From Burkholderia ubonensis (GTDB lineage: Bacteria; Pseudomonadota; Gammaproteobacteria; Burkholderiales; Burkholderiaceae), in contig NZ_CP013420.1 in NCBI RefSeq assembly GCF_001718695.1, positions 1,426,001 to 1,490,000 on the forward strand: 64,000 bases of DNA, read 5' to 3'. The notes under the pieces are model-generated. The model was not told the DNA's origin and ran no database searches. It saw only the letters and a program-made list of their open reading frames with translations. The position numbers and the translations under genes are program-made. Shown piece by piece: positions 17,476-29,064 of the stretch (position 1 is the first letter of the stretch; each line of letters begins with the position of its first letter).

Positions 17476-18361
17476 AGGCACGAAGCCCCGCTTCGTTGTC
17501 GGCCCAGCCGCTCTTCACCTTGACGAAGGTCTCGAGATAGACGGGGCCGTCGAACAGCTTTTCCATGTCCATCCGCGCTTCGGTGCTGATCTGCTTGAGC
17601 TTCGCGCCCTTCTTGCCGATCACCATCGCCTTGTGCGAATCGCGCTCGACGAGGATCGTCGCGAAGACGCGCTTCAGCCGCCCTTCCTCCTCGAACTTGT
17701 CGATAATGACCGTGCTCGTGTACGGCAGCTCGTCGCCGGTCCAGCGGAACACCTTCTCGCGCAGGATCTCGGCTGCGAGAAAGCGCGAGCTGCGGTCGGT
17801 CAGGTCGTCCTCGCCGTAGATCGGCTCGCCTTCAGGCAGGTACGGCTTGACCGTCTCCATCAGGCGCTGAATGTCTTCCACGTGCTTCGCCGACAGCGGC
17901 ACGATCTCGGTGAACTCGCGCAGCGCGCTCACCTTCTGCATGAACGGGTACAGCGTCGTCTTGTCGTTCACGCGGTCGAGCTTGTTCGCGATCAGCAGCG
18001 TCGGCACGCCGGGCGGGATCAGGTCGAGCACCTTCTGGTCGTCCGGCCCGAAGCGGCCGGCCTCGATCACGAACAGGATCGCGTCGACCGACGTCAGCGT
18101 CGACGTGACCGCGCGGTTCAGCGAGCGGTTCAGCGCGGTGCTGTGGCGGGTCTGGAAGCCGGGCGTATCGACGAAGATGAATTGCGCGTCTTCGGTCGTG
18201 TTGATACCGGTGATGCGGTGGCGGGTCGTCTGCGCCTTGCGGGACGTGATGCTGATCTTCTGGCCGACGAGCGCGTTCATCAGCGTCGACTTGCCGACGT
18301 TCGGACGGCCCACGATCGCGATCATGCCGCAGCGGAAACCAGTGGGAGCGGTAGCGTTCAT
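17462..18361 (-). CDS. era: GTPase Era
   Basis: A 299-residue GTPase needed for 16S rRNA maturation and 30S assembly. G motifs: GRPNVGKST (about 18-26), DTPGFQ, NKLD and a SAK box. The C-terminal KH domain contains [11 protein letters not shown], which binds the 3' end of 16S rRNA. It sits 60 bases after rnc, the standard rnc-era-recO order. RNase III cutting of this leader controls the operon in E. coli. Confidence 0.97.
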   Translation of the reverse strand: MNATAPTGFRCGMIAIVGRPNVGKSTLMNALVGQKISITSRKAQTTRHRITGINTTEDAQFIFVDTPGFQTRHSTALNRSLNRAVTSTLTSVDAILFVIEAGRFGPDDQKVLDLIPPGVPTLLIANKLDRVNDKTTLYPFMQKVSALREFTEIVPLSAKHVEDIQRLMETVKPYLPEGEPIYGEDDLTDRSSRFLAAEILREKVFRWTGDELPYTSTVIIDKFEEEGRLKRVFATILVERDSHKAMVIGKKGAKLKQISTEARMDMEKLFDGPVYLETFVKVKSGWADNEAGLRAYGYE

Positions 18362-18421
18362 ATCGATTGGGAGACAGGTTCGGAACCGGCCGCGCGGCGC
18401 GCGGCACGAACGATGGGCAAT

Positions 18422-19645
18422 TCAGTGACCGGCATCGGCCACGCGCGCCGGCGCAGCGGCGAGGCTCGTTTCGCCGGACGACGCGTCCTGGCCGGGCGTC
18501 GTCACGTCGCGCACGCGCGGCGCGGCGCGCTCGGCGGCCTTCTCGACCTTCTCGGCCGCGTGAGGCGCAGAGTCGGCGCGGTCGGCAGGCTTGTCGGCTG
18601 CACGCGGGGCGGCATCGGTTCGCTCGATGGCCTTGTCGGCGGGTTTCTGCGCGGCATCGGCACGGTCCGCGGGCTTGTCCGTCGCCGGCTTCGCCGCCCG
18701 CTCGGCCTTGTCCGCACCATGCTCGACATGCGCGGCGCGAATCGCGGCCACCGGCGCCTGCGCCGCGCGCTCGACCGCCTCCGCCACGCTGCTCGCGGCT
18801 GCCGGAGCCGCCGCGGCCTTCGCTTCGGCGCGCGCCGCGGCGCGCTCTTTCCGCTCCGGCGAGCGCAGGTCGAGCGCTTCCTGCACGCCTTTCACGCCGG
18901 GCACGATTTCCGGCTCCACGTGCTTGGCCGCGCGTGCGTTCTTCGAACGTTTCGGCTTCGCGGCCAGCATCGGCGCGGCCGCGACCACTTCGTCGAGCGC
19001 CTTCTTCGCGGCGGCCTGCTCGGCCGCGCGACGGCTCGCGCCGGAACCGGACACCTTGACGTCCAGCTTCGGCACCGTGCATTCGACCTCGAACTGCTGA
19101 TTGTGCGCCGCACCATGCGTCGCGACGACCGTGTAGGTCGGCAGCGCGATCTTGTGCCCCTGCAGGTATTCCTGCAGCAGCGTCTTCGCGTCCTTGCCGA
19201 GCGTGCGCGGATCGATGTGGTCGAGAATCGGGATGTAGAGCCGCTTGATCACCCCTTGGGCGGCTTCGAAGCCGCCATCGAGGAACACGGCCCCGATGAT
19301 GGCTTCGAACGCGTCCGCGAGGATCGACGGCCGGCGGAACCCGCCGCTGCGCAGCTCGCCCTCGCCCAGCCGCAATCCGTCGGAAATATTCAGGGCCTGA
19401 GCAATTTCGTACAGCGACTGCTGTTTGACGAGGTTCGCCCGCACCCGTGACAGATCGCCTTCGTCCAGCTTGCCGAAACGCTGGAACAAAAGAGCGGCCA
19501 CCGCGCAATTGAGAACGGAATCGCCGAGGAACTCGAGCCGCTCGTTGTGCGTGGCACTGTGACTGCGATGGGTCAAAGCCTGGCGCAGCAATTCCGCATT
19601 GCGAAATTCATAGCGCAGCCGGCTTTCCAACTGAGATAGGGGCAT
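18422..19645 (-). CDS. rnc: Ribonuclease III with long C-terminal extension
   Basis: A 407-residue double-strand-specific endoribonuclease that processes rRNA precursors and structured mRNAs. The nuclease domain holds the signature [12 protein letters not shown] (35-46) and the second acidic site [13 protein letters not shown] (111-123). The dsRNA-binding domain spans about 152-222. Residues 223-407 are a tail of Ala, Lys, Glu, Asp and Pro with repeats such as [11 protein letters not shown], nearly doubling the length of the E. coli enzyme (226). The tail looks disordered. ATG 19645 is chosen because [10 protein letters not shown] is the family start. Confidence 0.94.
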   Translation of the reverse strand: MPLSQLESRLRYEFRNAELLRQALTHRSHSATHNERLEFLGDSVLNCAVAALLFQRFGKLDEGDLSRVRANLVKQQSLYEIAQALNISDGLRLGEGELRSGGFRRPSILADAFEAIIGAVFLDGGFEAAQGVIKRLYIPILDHIDPRTLGKDAKTLLQEYLQGHKIALPTYTVVATHGAAHNQQFEVECTVPKLDVKVSGSGASRRAAEQAAAKKALDEVVAAAPMLAAKPKRSKNARAAKHVEPEIVPGVKGVQEALDLRSPERKERAAARAEAKAAAAPAAASSVAEAVERAAQAPVAAIRAAHVEHGADKAERAAKPATDKPADRADAAQKPADKAIERTDAAPRAADKPADRADSAPHAAEKVEKAAERAAPRVRDVTTPGQDASSGETSLAAAPARVADAGH

Positions 19646-19798
19646 GTGCAGGAGTATAACGCGGGCGCCGGTCGCGCCGAAACGACGCAGCCGGCCCCGA
19701 AAAGGCATGACGAAGCGGTGTTACCGCCGGTTCTTAAAGTAGTTCGGCAATACGCGGCGCGGCCCGGGCGCCGCATATTGCGCGTGCATCGATCGGGA

Positions 19799-20692
19799 TC
19801 AGTTGAAGGAGCCGATCCGCTTCAGGTCGCCGAAGTTCATCCAGATGAAGAACGCGCGGCCGACGATGTTCTGGTCCGGCACGAAGCCCCAGTAGCGGCT
19901 GTCCGCGCTATTGTCGCGGTTGTCGCCCATCATGAAGTAGTGGCCCGCCGGCACCTTGCAGATCACGCCGCGGCTGTTGTACGTGCAATTGTCGCGATAC
20001 GGATAGTCGTATGCGCCCATCACGAACGGCGGCACGGCAGGGTTGTTGAGGATCGCGTTCTTGCGGCCGCCGAGCGACTCCTCGAACTGCTTCGCGTAGT
20101 TCTGCCGCTCTTCGTCGAAGTAGTCGGCCAGCGGCGTTTCGGGCACCGGCTTGCCGTTGATCGTCAGCTGCTTGTCCTGGTAAGCGACGGTGTCGCCCGG
20201 CAGGCCGATCACGCGCTTGATGTAGTCGACCGACTCGTCCTTCGGGTAGCGGAACACGACGACGTCGCCGCGTTCGAGCGGACGGCCTTGCGTGAGCTTC
20301 GTGTTCGTGACCGGCATGCGCAGGCCGTAGTCGAACTTGTTGACGAGGATGAAGTCGCCGACGAGCAGCGTCGGCACCATCGAGCCCGACGGGATCTTGA
20401 ACGGCTCGACGATGAACGAACGCACGACGAACACCGCGAGGATCACCGGGAAGAAGCTCGCGGTGTACTCGAGCCACCAAGGCTGGCGCAGCTTCTCGTC
20501 GCGCAGCTTCGAACGGGTCTGCACCGCGTTCTCGTCGGCGTAACGCTTGTCGATGCGCGACTGCTGCTGGTCGAACGCGTCGACCGCCGCATCGGCCGCC
20601 CGCCGGCGCTGCGGCAGGAACACCATCTTGTCCGCAACCCACGCCACGCCCGTCAGTGCGACGAGCACAAAAAGAATCAGCGCAAAATTCAT
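19799..20692 (-). CDS. lepB: Signal peptidase I
   Basis: A 297-residue inner-membrane serine protease cutting signal peptides of exported proteins. The first transmembrane segment is residues 2-20, with a second near 78-92. The catalytic Ser104 is in PSGSMVPTLL, and the general-base Lys159 in VDYIKRVIG. Box E is seen as GDNRDNSADSR. It lies 16 bases downstream of lepA, the classic lepA-lepB pair. Confidence 0.96.
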   Translation of the reverse strand: MNFALILFVLVALTGVAWVADKMVFLPQRRRAADAAVDAFDQQQSRIDKRYADENAVQTRSKLRDEKLRQPWWLEYTASFFPVILAVFVVRSFIVEPFKIPSGSMVPTLLVGDFILVNKFDYGLRMPVTNTKLTQGRPLERGDVVVFRYPKDESVDYIKRVIGLPGDTVAYQDKQLTINGKPVPETPLADYFDEERQNYAKQFEESLGGRKNAILNNPAVPPFVMGAYDYPYRDNCTYNSRGVICKVPAGHYFMMGDNRDNSADSRYWGFVPDQNIVGRAFFIWMNFGDLKRIGSFN

Positions 20693-20708
20693 AAAAGGAT
20701 CAGTCCTG

Positions 20709-22502
<1,794 letters not shown>

Positions 22503-22635
22503 TCAGTGCCGATCAAGCGAAAAAGGCGCGCTCGACGACTGCGGAGCACGCCTTGTAAGTCGGTGAAAAAACGGCTTATTTTAGCCGAAAAGCCCCCCGC
22601 CGGGCGGCATTTTGGCGACCGGCTGCCGCCGGGTC

Positions 22636-22872
22636 TCAGCGCCGGGCGGCGAGCGCGTTCCGCACCCGCATCTCGTCGAAGCGGTGGCGGCACACTTCCG
22701 CGCCATCCAGCAGCAGCACCGGCACGTCCTCGTCGTAGCGGGCGACGAGCGCCGCGTCCGCGTCGATGTCGACGTAGTCGACCGCCACGCCGAATTCGGC
22801 CGCCACCGGCGCCAGTGCGTCGCGCATGTCGTCGCACAGATGGCACCAGCCGCGGCCGTAGAGCGTGAACAT
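22636..22872 (-). CDS. Glutaredoxin-like thiol protein
   Basis: A 78-residue thioredoxin-fold protein starting MFTLYGRGWCHLCDDM, with redox motif CHLC at residues 10-13 and the cis-Pro in DVPVLLLDG. It belongs to the small glutaredoxin-like (DUF836-type) family often sited between mucD and lepA in betaproteobacteria. Its partner is not known. It starts 6 bases after the mucD stop, so it is probably co-transcribed with mucD. Confidence 0.85.
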   Translation of the reverse strand: MFTLYGRGWCHLCDDMRDALAPVAAEFGVAVDYVDIDADAALVARYDEDVPVLLLDGAEVCRHRFDEMRVRNALAARR

Positions 22873-22878
22873 CGCGCG

Positions 22879-24354
22879 CTACTTCTGGCGCGGACGCAGC
22901 GGGAAGAACTGCGTATTGTCGCCGCGCCGCACCAGCACCGCGACCGCCTTTTGCGGATCGAGCTGGGCGGTGACGTCGGCGAATTGCTTCGCGCTCGTGA
23001 TGTCGGTGTCGCCGACGCGCAGCACGATGTCGCCGCGCTGCAGCCCCGCGCGCGCCGCCGGACCGTCGACGCCGTCGACCTGCACGCCGCTCCTCAGCTT
23101 CAGCGCCTTCAGCTGGTCGGCCGGAATGTCGCTGACCGTCAAGCCGAGCGCATTACTCTGGCGCGGCTTCTGCGGCGGCTTCTTGCCCGGATCGGCCTTC
23201 GCGGTCGTATCGGCCGGCGTCTCGGCGATCGTGATCGGCAGATCGCGCGCCTGACCCTTGCGCCACACGTTGATCGTCGCCTTCGCACCCGGCTTCGTGT
23301 CGCCGACCATGCGCGGCAGATCCGACGCCGTGTCGACCGGCCTGCCGTTGAACTTCAGGATGATGTCGCCCGGCTGGACGCCCGCCTTGTCGGCCGGCCC
23401 GCCCGGCTCGACGCTGCTGACGAGCGCGCCCTCCGCCTTCGGCAGGCCGATCGAGTCGGCCACGTCCTTCGTCACCTCGCCGATCGCCACCGCGATCCGG
23501 CCGCGCGTGACCTTGCCGGTCGCCTTCAGCTGGTCGGCCACGCGCATCGCCTCGTCGATCGGGATCGCGAACGAAATGCCCATGAAACCGCCCGTGCGAC
23601 TGTAGATCTGCGAATTGATGCCGATCACCTCGCCCTGCATGTTGATCAGCGGGCCGCCGGAGTTGCCGGGGTTCACGGCCACGTCGGTCTGGATGAACGG
23701 CAGGTAGTCACCCGTGTTGCGGCTCTTCGAGCTGACGATGCCGGCCGTCACCGTGTTGTCGAGGCCGAACGGCGAGCCGATCGCGACGACCCACTCGCCG
23801 ACGCGCACCTTGTTCGAATCGCCGATCGCGACGACCGGCAGGTTCGACGCCTGGATCTTGACGACCGCGACGTCGGTGCGATCGTCGACGCCGATCAGCT
23901 TCGCCTTGAACTCGCGCTTGTCGGTCAGCGTCACATAGATCGTGTCGGCATCGTCGACGACGTGCGCATTGGTCATCACGTAGCCATCGGCCGACACGAT
24001 GAAGCCCGAGCCGACGCCGCGGTTCTGCTCGGTGTCGGGCGGATTGTCGGGCTGGGGCGCGTTCTTCGGGTTGCCGGGCGCCTGCGGCAGCGGAATGCCG
24101 AAGAAGCGGCGGAAGAATTCCGACATGTCGCCATTGTCGAAGCCCGGCGGGAGCACGCCGCGCGGGCCGCCCGTCGGTACGTTGGCAGTCGTCCGGATGT
24201 TCACGACGGCCGGCCCGACCTTCTCGACCAGGTCCGCGAAATCGGGAAGGCTGCCCGGGGGAGGCGTGACAGCGGACGCGGTTTGCGGGACGAACGGCAG
24301 GCAGGCACACAGCGCCGCCGCCGCGAGCACTTTGCGCAGCGTGATTTTCGTCAT
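22879..24354 (-). CDS. mucD: Periplasmic serine endoprotease, DegP/MucD type
   Basis: A 491-residue periplasmic protease/chaperone that clears misfolded envelope proteins. Signal peptide residues 1-28 (ending QTASAV). Catalytic triad: His131 (TNAHVV), Asp161 (DRTDVAVV) and Ser232 (NPGNSGGPL). Two PDZ domains follow (about 285-375 and 400-485). It sits directly after rseB in the rpoE-rseA-rseB-mucD order and is expected to be part of the sigma-E regulon. Confidence 0.95.
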   Translation of the reverse strand: MTKITLRKVLAAAALCACLPFVPQTASAVTPPPGSLPDFADLVEKVGPAVVNIRTTANVPTGGPRGVLPPGFDNGDMSEFFRRFFGIPLPQAPGNPKNAPQPDNPPDTEQNRGVGSGFIVSADGYVMTNAHVVDDADTIYVTLTDKREFKAKLIGVDDRTDVAVVKIQASNLPVVAIGDSNKVRVGEWVVAIGSPFGLDNTVTAGIVSSKSRNTGDYLPFIQTDVAVNPGNSGGPLINMQGEVIGINSQIYSRTGGFMGISFAIPIDEAMRVADQLKATGKVTRGRIAVAIGEVTKDVADSIGLPKAEGALVSSVEPGGPADKAGVQPGDIILKFNGRPVDTASDLPRMVGDTKPGAKATINVWRKGQARDLPITIAETPADTTAKADPGKKPPQKPRQSNALGLTVSDIPADQLKALKLRSGVQVDGVDGPAARAGLQRGDIVLRVGDTDITSAKQFADVTAQLDPQKAVAVLVRRGDNTQFFPLRPRQK

Positions 24355-24370
24355 GTCGGGAGCCGTAGCG

Positions 24371-25426
24371 TTACTTGGAAGCCTTGTATTCTATGGCAGA
24401 CGCGAACTGCTGCAACGTGGCCGGCGGCACTTCGCCGAGCACGGTGATCCAGTAGCCCCCGCGGCGCTTGACGAGCACGTGCGTCGCGCCGGTGCTGCCC
24501 GCGCCTTCCTTGCGCGTATTCTTCTCGGCCGGCTCGACGAACACCGAGACCGTCGCGAGCCCGTCGGTAAAGACGGCCTGATCGACCGGAATCGGCGGGT
24601 CGCCCGCATCGCGCGCGGCCATCGGCCGCCGCACCTCGCGGATCTTCTGGAAGCCGGCGATGCTGGGCGCGAGCTGCCAGCCCTGCGCCTCCATGTCGAC
24701 CGGCGCAACCGGCGGGCGCACGACCGTCCAGCCGCTCAGATTGCGCATGCCGGACATGATCGCCGACTTGTCGGCTGCGCCCGCGCCCCCCATCCGCAAC
24801 TGGGAGAACGCGATCTGCTCGAGCACGTGATCGCTCGCATCGAGCGTCTGCGAGCGCAGCAGCAGGCCGGTGCGGGCGTCGGCCCACAGCTTGTAGGTGA
24901 AGCGGTACCCGTCCTTCGGCGCCAGTTCGACGACCTGTGCGTCGAGCCCCGCCACGCGATCCTTGCCGAGCAGCTTCGCGTCGTAGACCGACATCACGTG
25001 CTCGCCGCTCGCGCCGAGCAGCGCGGGGAACGAGTCGCGGGCCTGCCGGCGCTCGACGACGCACAGCTTGCGCTCGGGCACGAACGTGTACAGCTCATCG
25101 TTGTGCCGCAGCAGCTTGCGGGGCTTGCCGTCGAGACTCTCGATCCGCTCGAATTCGCCGTCGCGGGAAGCGACATGCGCGATCCGCGACGACTGCACGT
25201 ATCCGCCTCGCTGGTAGACGAACGTGCCTTCGTAACTCTGCTGCTGCGCCGCCTGCTGGATGCGGTCGAGCCAGTCCGCGGCGGCCTTGCGGGTCGCGAC
25301 GGGATCGTCCGGCTGCTGGGCGTTGGCGTGAAGGGATTGAACGGACAACAACGCGGCTGCGCAAAGCAGGAGGGCCGGCAGCCGCTTCCATCCGGAGATG
25401 GCGTGATTCAACCGCAATGTCCGCAT
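24371..25426 (-). other. rseB: RseB/MucB part of the fusion, possible separate start
   Basis: The ATG at 25426 begins a normal-length RseB (351 residues). A complete signal peptide follows (residues about 1-37, hydrophobic LPALLLCAAALLSVQ, cleavage after HANA). Mature RseB binds lipopolysaccharide and RseA in the periplasm. If the upstream RseA really stops nearby in another frame, this is the true second gene; internal re-initiation is also possible. Confidence 0.75.
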
Positions 25427-26050
25427 CGGGTATTGGCTTGGCGTCGTCGTGGTCACGGCAGCGCGAATCAGCGGCATCGAGCCCGTGACGACGGGCTGCT
25501 GCGCGAATTGCTGATGCGCTTCAAGGTATTGGTCGAGGCTTGCGTCGCGAATGATGTTCGCCTCCTGCAGCCCCTGCTGCGACGGCGCCTGCGCAACCGT
25601 CACGCGCTGCAGGCCGTTCTGCTGCGTCGCACCGGCCGATGCGACCTGGACGGCGCCCGGCGCGCCGGCCGTCTGCATCTGCGGGACGACGATCCACGTC
25701 AGCGTCGCGGCGGCCGCTGCAACCGCGAAGGCCGGCACGACGCGCCGGCGCAGCGACAGCAGCCTGCGGGAAACCGGCGCGGCGGCCGGCGCGAGCAGAT
25801 GCGGCTCGGCTTCGAGTCGCACCGACAGGCGCGCGGTGAACGACGCGCTCATCGCCGGCGCCAGCGCCAGCTCGTCCGAGCGCAGCGCGTCGCCGATCAG
25901 GTGGTAGTGGGCCCACGCAGCGCGATCCGCGCGGTCGAGCTCAGCCAGAAACTGCCCGTGATCCGGGCCGTCGAACATTTCGCCGTCGACCAGAGCGGAA
26001 AGGCGTTCGCCGCGCGGACACGCCTGCGACTGCGTATTGACCGACCCCAT
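24371..26050 (-). CDS. RseA-RseB in-frame fusion (sigma-E regulators)
   Basis: In most genomes this is two genes; here one frame of 559 residues runs through with no stop. Residues 1-208 are RseA/MucA: a cytoplasmic anti-sigma domain starting MGSVNTQSQACPRGERLSAL, one transmembrane helix (VVPAFAVAAAAATLTWIVV) and a short periplasmic part. From residue 209 it is RseB/MucB, with its own signal peptide, then the MucB N- and C-terminal domains. RseA holds sigma-E at the membrane and RseB protects RseA from proteolysis. Fused, they would sit in fixed 1:1 ratio unless the internal signal peptide is cut. A single-base error in the CCC run at about 25427-25430 could instead have removed the RseA stop. 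GGGGAG precedes ATG 26050. Confidence 0.82.
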   Translation of the reverse strand: MGSVNTQSQACPRGERLSALVDGEMFDGPDHGQFLAELDRADRAAWAHYHLIGDALRSDELALAPAMSASFTARLSVRLEAEPHLLAPAAAPVSRRLLSLRRRVVPAFAVAAAAATLTWIVVPQMQTAGAPGAVQVASAGATQQNGLQRVTVAQAPSQQGLQEANIIRDASLDQYLEAHQQFAQQPVVTGSMPLIRAAVTTTTPSQYPMRTLRLNHAISGWKRLPALLLCAAALLSVQSLHANAQQPDDPVATRKAAADWLDRIQQAAQQQSYEGTFVYQRGGYVQSSRIAHVASRDGEFERIESLDGKPRKLLRHNDELYTFVPERKLCVVERRQARDSFPALLGASGEHVMSVYDAKLLGKDRVAGLDAQVVELAPKDGYRFTYKLWADARTGLLLRSQTLDASDHVLEQIAFSQLRMGGAGAADKSAIMSGMRNLSGWTVVRPPVAPVDMEAQGWQLAPSIAGFQKIREVRRPMAARDAGDPPIPVDQAVFTDGLATVSVFVEPAEKNTRKEGAGSTGATHVLVKRRGGYWITVLGEVPPATLQQFASAIEYKASK

Positions 26051-26134
26051 GATGCTCCCCATCTTGCACACCCCGTCGTGACTTCACGACTCTATCGTAA
26101 CTGGACCCCGACCGCGCCGGTCCGCCCGCTGCGC

Positions 26135-26734
26135 TTACCAGCGCTTGCCTTCGGGCGTATCGAGCAGCGGACGCAATTTTGCCGCGATTGCCTCGCGCGC
26201 CCGGAAAATCCGCGAACGGACCGTCCCGATCGGGCAGCCCATCATTTCCGCGATTTCCTCGTAGCTCAGGCCTTCGATCTCGCGCAGCGTGATCGCCTGG
26301 CGCAGCTCCTCGGGCAGAACGGCCATTGCAGCATTGACCGTTTCGGCAATCTGCTTGCTCATCAACACCGACTCAGGCGTGTTGATATCCCTTAGTTGGT
26401 CTGCGTCGGAGAAAGTTTCCGCCTCCTCGGCATCCGCCTCGGTCGAGGTCGGTGCCCGGCGGCCCTGCGTCGCAAGGTAGTTCTTCGCCGTATTCACGGC
26501 AATCCGGTACAACCACGTGTAGAACGCGGACTCGCCGCGGAACTGCGGCAGCGCGCGGTACGCCTTGATGAACGCGTCCTGGGCCACATCCTCGACCTCG
26601 GCGGGGTCCCGCACGAGACGCGAGATCAGCCGAATGATCTTGCGGTGGTATTTGGAGACCAGGAGTTCGAACGCCGCCTTGTCGCCTTTCTGAACGCGCT
26701 CGACCAGAACCTGATCGATTTCTTTTTCACTCAC
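26135..26734 (-). CDS. rpoE: RNA polymerase sigma factor RpoE (AlgU type)
   Basis: A 199-residue group IV (ECF) sigma factor for envelope stress. Region 2 is seen in ELLVSKYHRKIIRLISRLV and DVAQDAFIKAYRAL with FYTWLYRIAVNTA; region 4 is LPEELRQAITLREIEGLSY followed by VRSRIFRAREAI. The start codon is GTG at 26734. It heads the rpoE-rseA-rseB-mucD group. The 84-base gap to RseA is unusually roomy for a sigma/anti-sigma pair. Confidence 0.96.
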   Translation of the reverse strand: MSEKEIDQVLVERVQKGDKAAFELLVSKYHRKIIRLISRLVRDPAEVEDVAQDAFIKAYRALPQFRGESAFYTWLYRIAVNTAKNYLATQGRRAPTSTEADAEEAETFSDADQLRDINTPESVLMSKQIAETVNAAMAVLPEELRQAITLREIEGLSYEEIAEMMGCPIGTVRSRIFRAREAIAAKLRPLLDTPEGKRW

Positions 26735-26825
26735 CTGACAAATCCGTTAACTAGGGATGCAACGCGGAGGGCTATTGTAGCGTTCCCGCGCCGGCCGCTG
26801 GTTACGATGCGTAACGGCCGCGCCG

Positions 26826-27290
26826 TCACGTCGGCCGCGCCGCCGTCGCAGTCCTCGCCAGCACGGACAGCGCGCTGAACGACGGCGCGTCGAGCGCATC
26901 GGCCGGAATCAGCAACGGACGCGCGCGGCGTCCGCCCTGCCCGACCGACAGCACGAGCAGCAGGCTGCTCCAGTGAGCGTAACCGGTCACACGGCCGCGC
27001 GCGAGCAATTGCCCGGCGCGACCGAATGCCGCAACCTCGCCGAGCGCATCGATCCGCACCTCGGCCGGCAGTCGCCGCGCGCAAGCACGCGCCACGCCGA
27101 AGGCCAGCAGCGCCGCCGTCACGGCCAGCGCCCCCGCCCCGGCCGCGCCGCCGGCGCGCGGCGCGACGAACAGGTGCACCGCCACTGCAGCCGCCGCGAT
27201 GAAAACGGCCAGCACTACGTACAACACGGCCGAGGCCCGCAGCGCGAAACGCTGCGGGCACCCGGCCGTGATTCCGACAGGATTCGTCAA
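26826..27290 (-). CDS. YgfX-like membrane protein
   Basis: A 154-residue protein with two transmembrane helices (about residues 20-42 and 49-68), then a soluble domain. The line ARGRVTGYAHWSSLLLVLS, a basic stretch and LLIPADALDAPSF match the pattern of E. coli YgfX (CptA), a small inner-membrane protein linked to SdhE. No sdhE-like partner is nearby. No ATG fits; TTG 27290, 11 bases after the fabF stop, gives the longest form, so the start is uncertain. It is placed between fabF and rpoE on the same strand. Confidence 0.65.
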   Translation of the reverse strand: MTNPVGITAGCPQRFALRASAVLYVVLAVFIAAAAVAVHLFVAPRAGGAAGAGALAVTAALLAFGVARACARRLPAEVRIDALGEVAAFGRAGQLLARGRVTGYAHWSSLLLVLSVGQGGRRARPLLIPADALDAPSFSALSVLARTATAARPT

Positions 27291-27301
27291 GCGATTCCGC
27301 G

Positions 27302-28534
27302 TCAGGCGCGCTTGAACACCAGCGTGCCGTTGGTGCCGCCGAAGCCGAAATTGTTCTTCACGGCCACGTCGATCTTCATGTCACGCGCGGTGTTCGCGCA
27401 GTAATCGAGATCGCACTCCGGATCCTGGTTGAAGATGTTGATCGTCGGCGGCGACACGTTGTTGTGCAGCGCCAGCACCGTGAACACCGATTCGAGGCCG
27501 CCCGCGCCGCCCAGCAGGTGGCCCGTCATCGACTTCGTCGAGTTCACGACGAGCTTGTACGCGTGGTCGCCGAACGCAGCCTTGACGGCATCGGATTCGT
27601 TCTTGTCGCCCAGCGGCGTCGACGTGCCGTGCGCGTTCAGGTACTGGACCTCGTCCGGGTTCATGCCGGCGTCGCGCAGTGCCGCGACCATGCAGCGGCG
27701 CGGGCCGTCCATGTTCGGCGCGGTCATGTGGTACGCGTCGCCCGTCATGCCGAAGCCCGCGACTTCCGCGTAGATCTTCGCGCCGCGCGCCTTCGCCGAC
27801 TCGTACTCTTCCAGCACCATCACGCCCGCGCCCTCGCCCAGCACGAAGCCGTCGCGTTCCTTGTCCCACGGACGGGACGCGGTCGCCGGATCGTCGTTGC
27901 GGGTCGACAGTGCACGCGCCGCCGCGAAGCCGCCGATGCCGAGCGGCGACACCGTCGATTCGGCGCCGCCCGCGACCATCACGTCGGCGTCGCCGGCCTG
28001 GATCAGGCGCGCGGCGAGACCGATGCTGTGCAGGCCGGTCGTGCAGGCCGTGACGGCCGCGAGGTTCGGGCCCTTCAGGCCGAACATGATGCTCAGGTGG
28101 CCCGAGATCATGTTGATGATCGAACCCGGCACGAAGAACGGCGAAATCCGGCGCGGGCCGCGATCGACGTAGGTCTGATGGGTGTCCTCGATCATCGGCA
28201 GGCCGCCGATGCCGGAGCCGACCATCACGCCGATGCGTTCCGCATTGGCTTCGGTCACTTCCAGCCCGCTGTCCCTGAACGCCTGCATGCCGGCGGCAAT
28301 GCCGTAATGAATGAAGGTGTCCATGCTGCGGGCTTCCTTCGCCGGGATGTATTCCTCGGCGTTGAAGCCCTTCACCTCGCCCGCGAAATGCACGGCCAGG
28401 TTCGACGAATCGAATTTGGTGACGGTGGCGATGCCGGACTTGCCGGCGACGAGATTGGCCCAGCCGTCGGCAACACTATTGCCAACAGGCGAAATCAGCC
28501 CCAGGCCTGTAACGACAACACGACGGCGGCTCAC
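27302..28534 (-). CDS. fabF: 3-oxoacyl-[ACP] synthase II
   Basis: A 410-residue condensing enzyme that elongates acyl-ACP in type II fatty-acid synthesis. Catalytic Cys in TACTTGLHS, the two His in [11 protein letters not shown] and [11 protein letters not shown], and the conserved Lys in STKSMTG are all present. The start is GTG 28534 preceded by AGAGG, giving [10 protein letters not shown]; the frame runs further upstream without a plausible start. It follows acpP in the fab cluster. Confidence 0.96.
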   Translation of the reverse strand: MSRRRVVVTGLGLISPVGNSVADGWANLVAGKSGIATVTKFDSSNLAVHFAGEVKGFNAEEYIPAKEARSMDTFIHYGIAAGMQAFRDSGLEVTEANAERIGVMVGSGIGGLPMIEDTHQTYVDRGPRRISPFFVPGSIINMISGHLSIMFGLKGPNLAAVTACTTGLHSIGLAARLIQAGDADVMVAGGAESTVSPLGIGGFAAARALSTRNDDPATASRPWDKERDGFVLGEGAGVMVLEEYESAKARGAKIYAEVAGFGMTGDAYHMTAPNMDGPRRCMVAALRDAGMNPDEVQYLNAHGTSTPLGDKNESDAVKAAFGDHAYKLVVNSTKSMTGHLLGGAGGLESVFTVLALHNNVSPPTINIFNQDPECDLDYCANTARDMKIDVAVKNNFGFGGTNGTLVFKRA

Positions 28535-28681
28535 GGTAACCTCTTTTCCGGATGACAAAAACAAAAGCCACAGCGGCCACAGGAACCAGCCCTGCAAGCC
28601 CTGTGGCTGTTACTCCGTCCGGCGAGGATGCCGGCAGGATGGCGCGTCAAATGCGACAGTCGCGAAAAGCGCGGACGGCGC

Positions 28682-28921
28682 TTACGCCTTGACGTTTGCG
28701 CGAGCGTAGTCGATCGCTTGCTGAACCGTCGTGATCTTCTCGGCTTCTTCGTCCGGGATTTCCATGCCGAACTCGTCTTCCAGGGCCATCACCAGCTCGA
28801 CGGTGTCGAGCGAGTCTGCACCCAGGTCGTTCACGAACGAAGCTTCGTTCTTGATCTCGGCTTCTGCGACGCCCAGTTGCTCAGCGACGATCTTCTTGAC
28901 ACGTTGTTCGATATTGTCCAT
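28682..28921 (-). CDS. acpP: Acyl carrier protein
   Basis: A 79-residue acidic four-helix protein carrying growing acyl chains. The phosphopantetheine site is Ser37 in [10 protein letters not shown]. Strong gap sequences on both sides (147 and 143 bases) suggest separately tuned expression, as known for acpP in other bacteria. Confidence 0.98.
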
Positions 28922-29064
28922 TACCCCTCCGAGGGAAAGTTCAGATTTACAAGTGCGCGCATTTTATCAGGTTTGCTGCCGGCCAAAACGCGCGTTGGCT
29001 TGATGGTCGATCAAGCGCCGATCCGCCAATAACCGGATACGGCGCGGATGGTAAACGAAAATCC

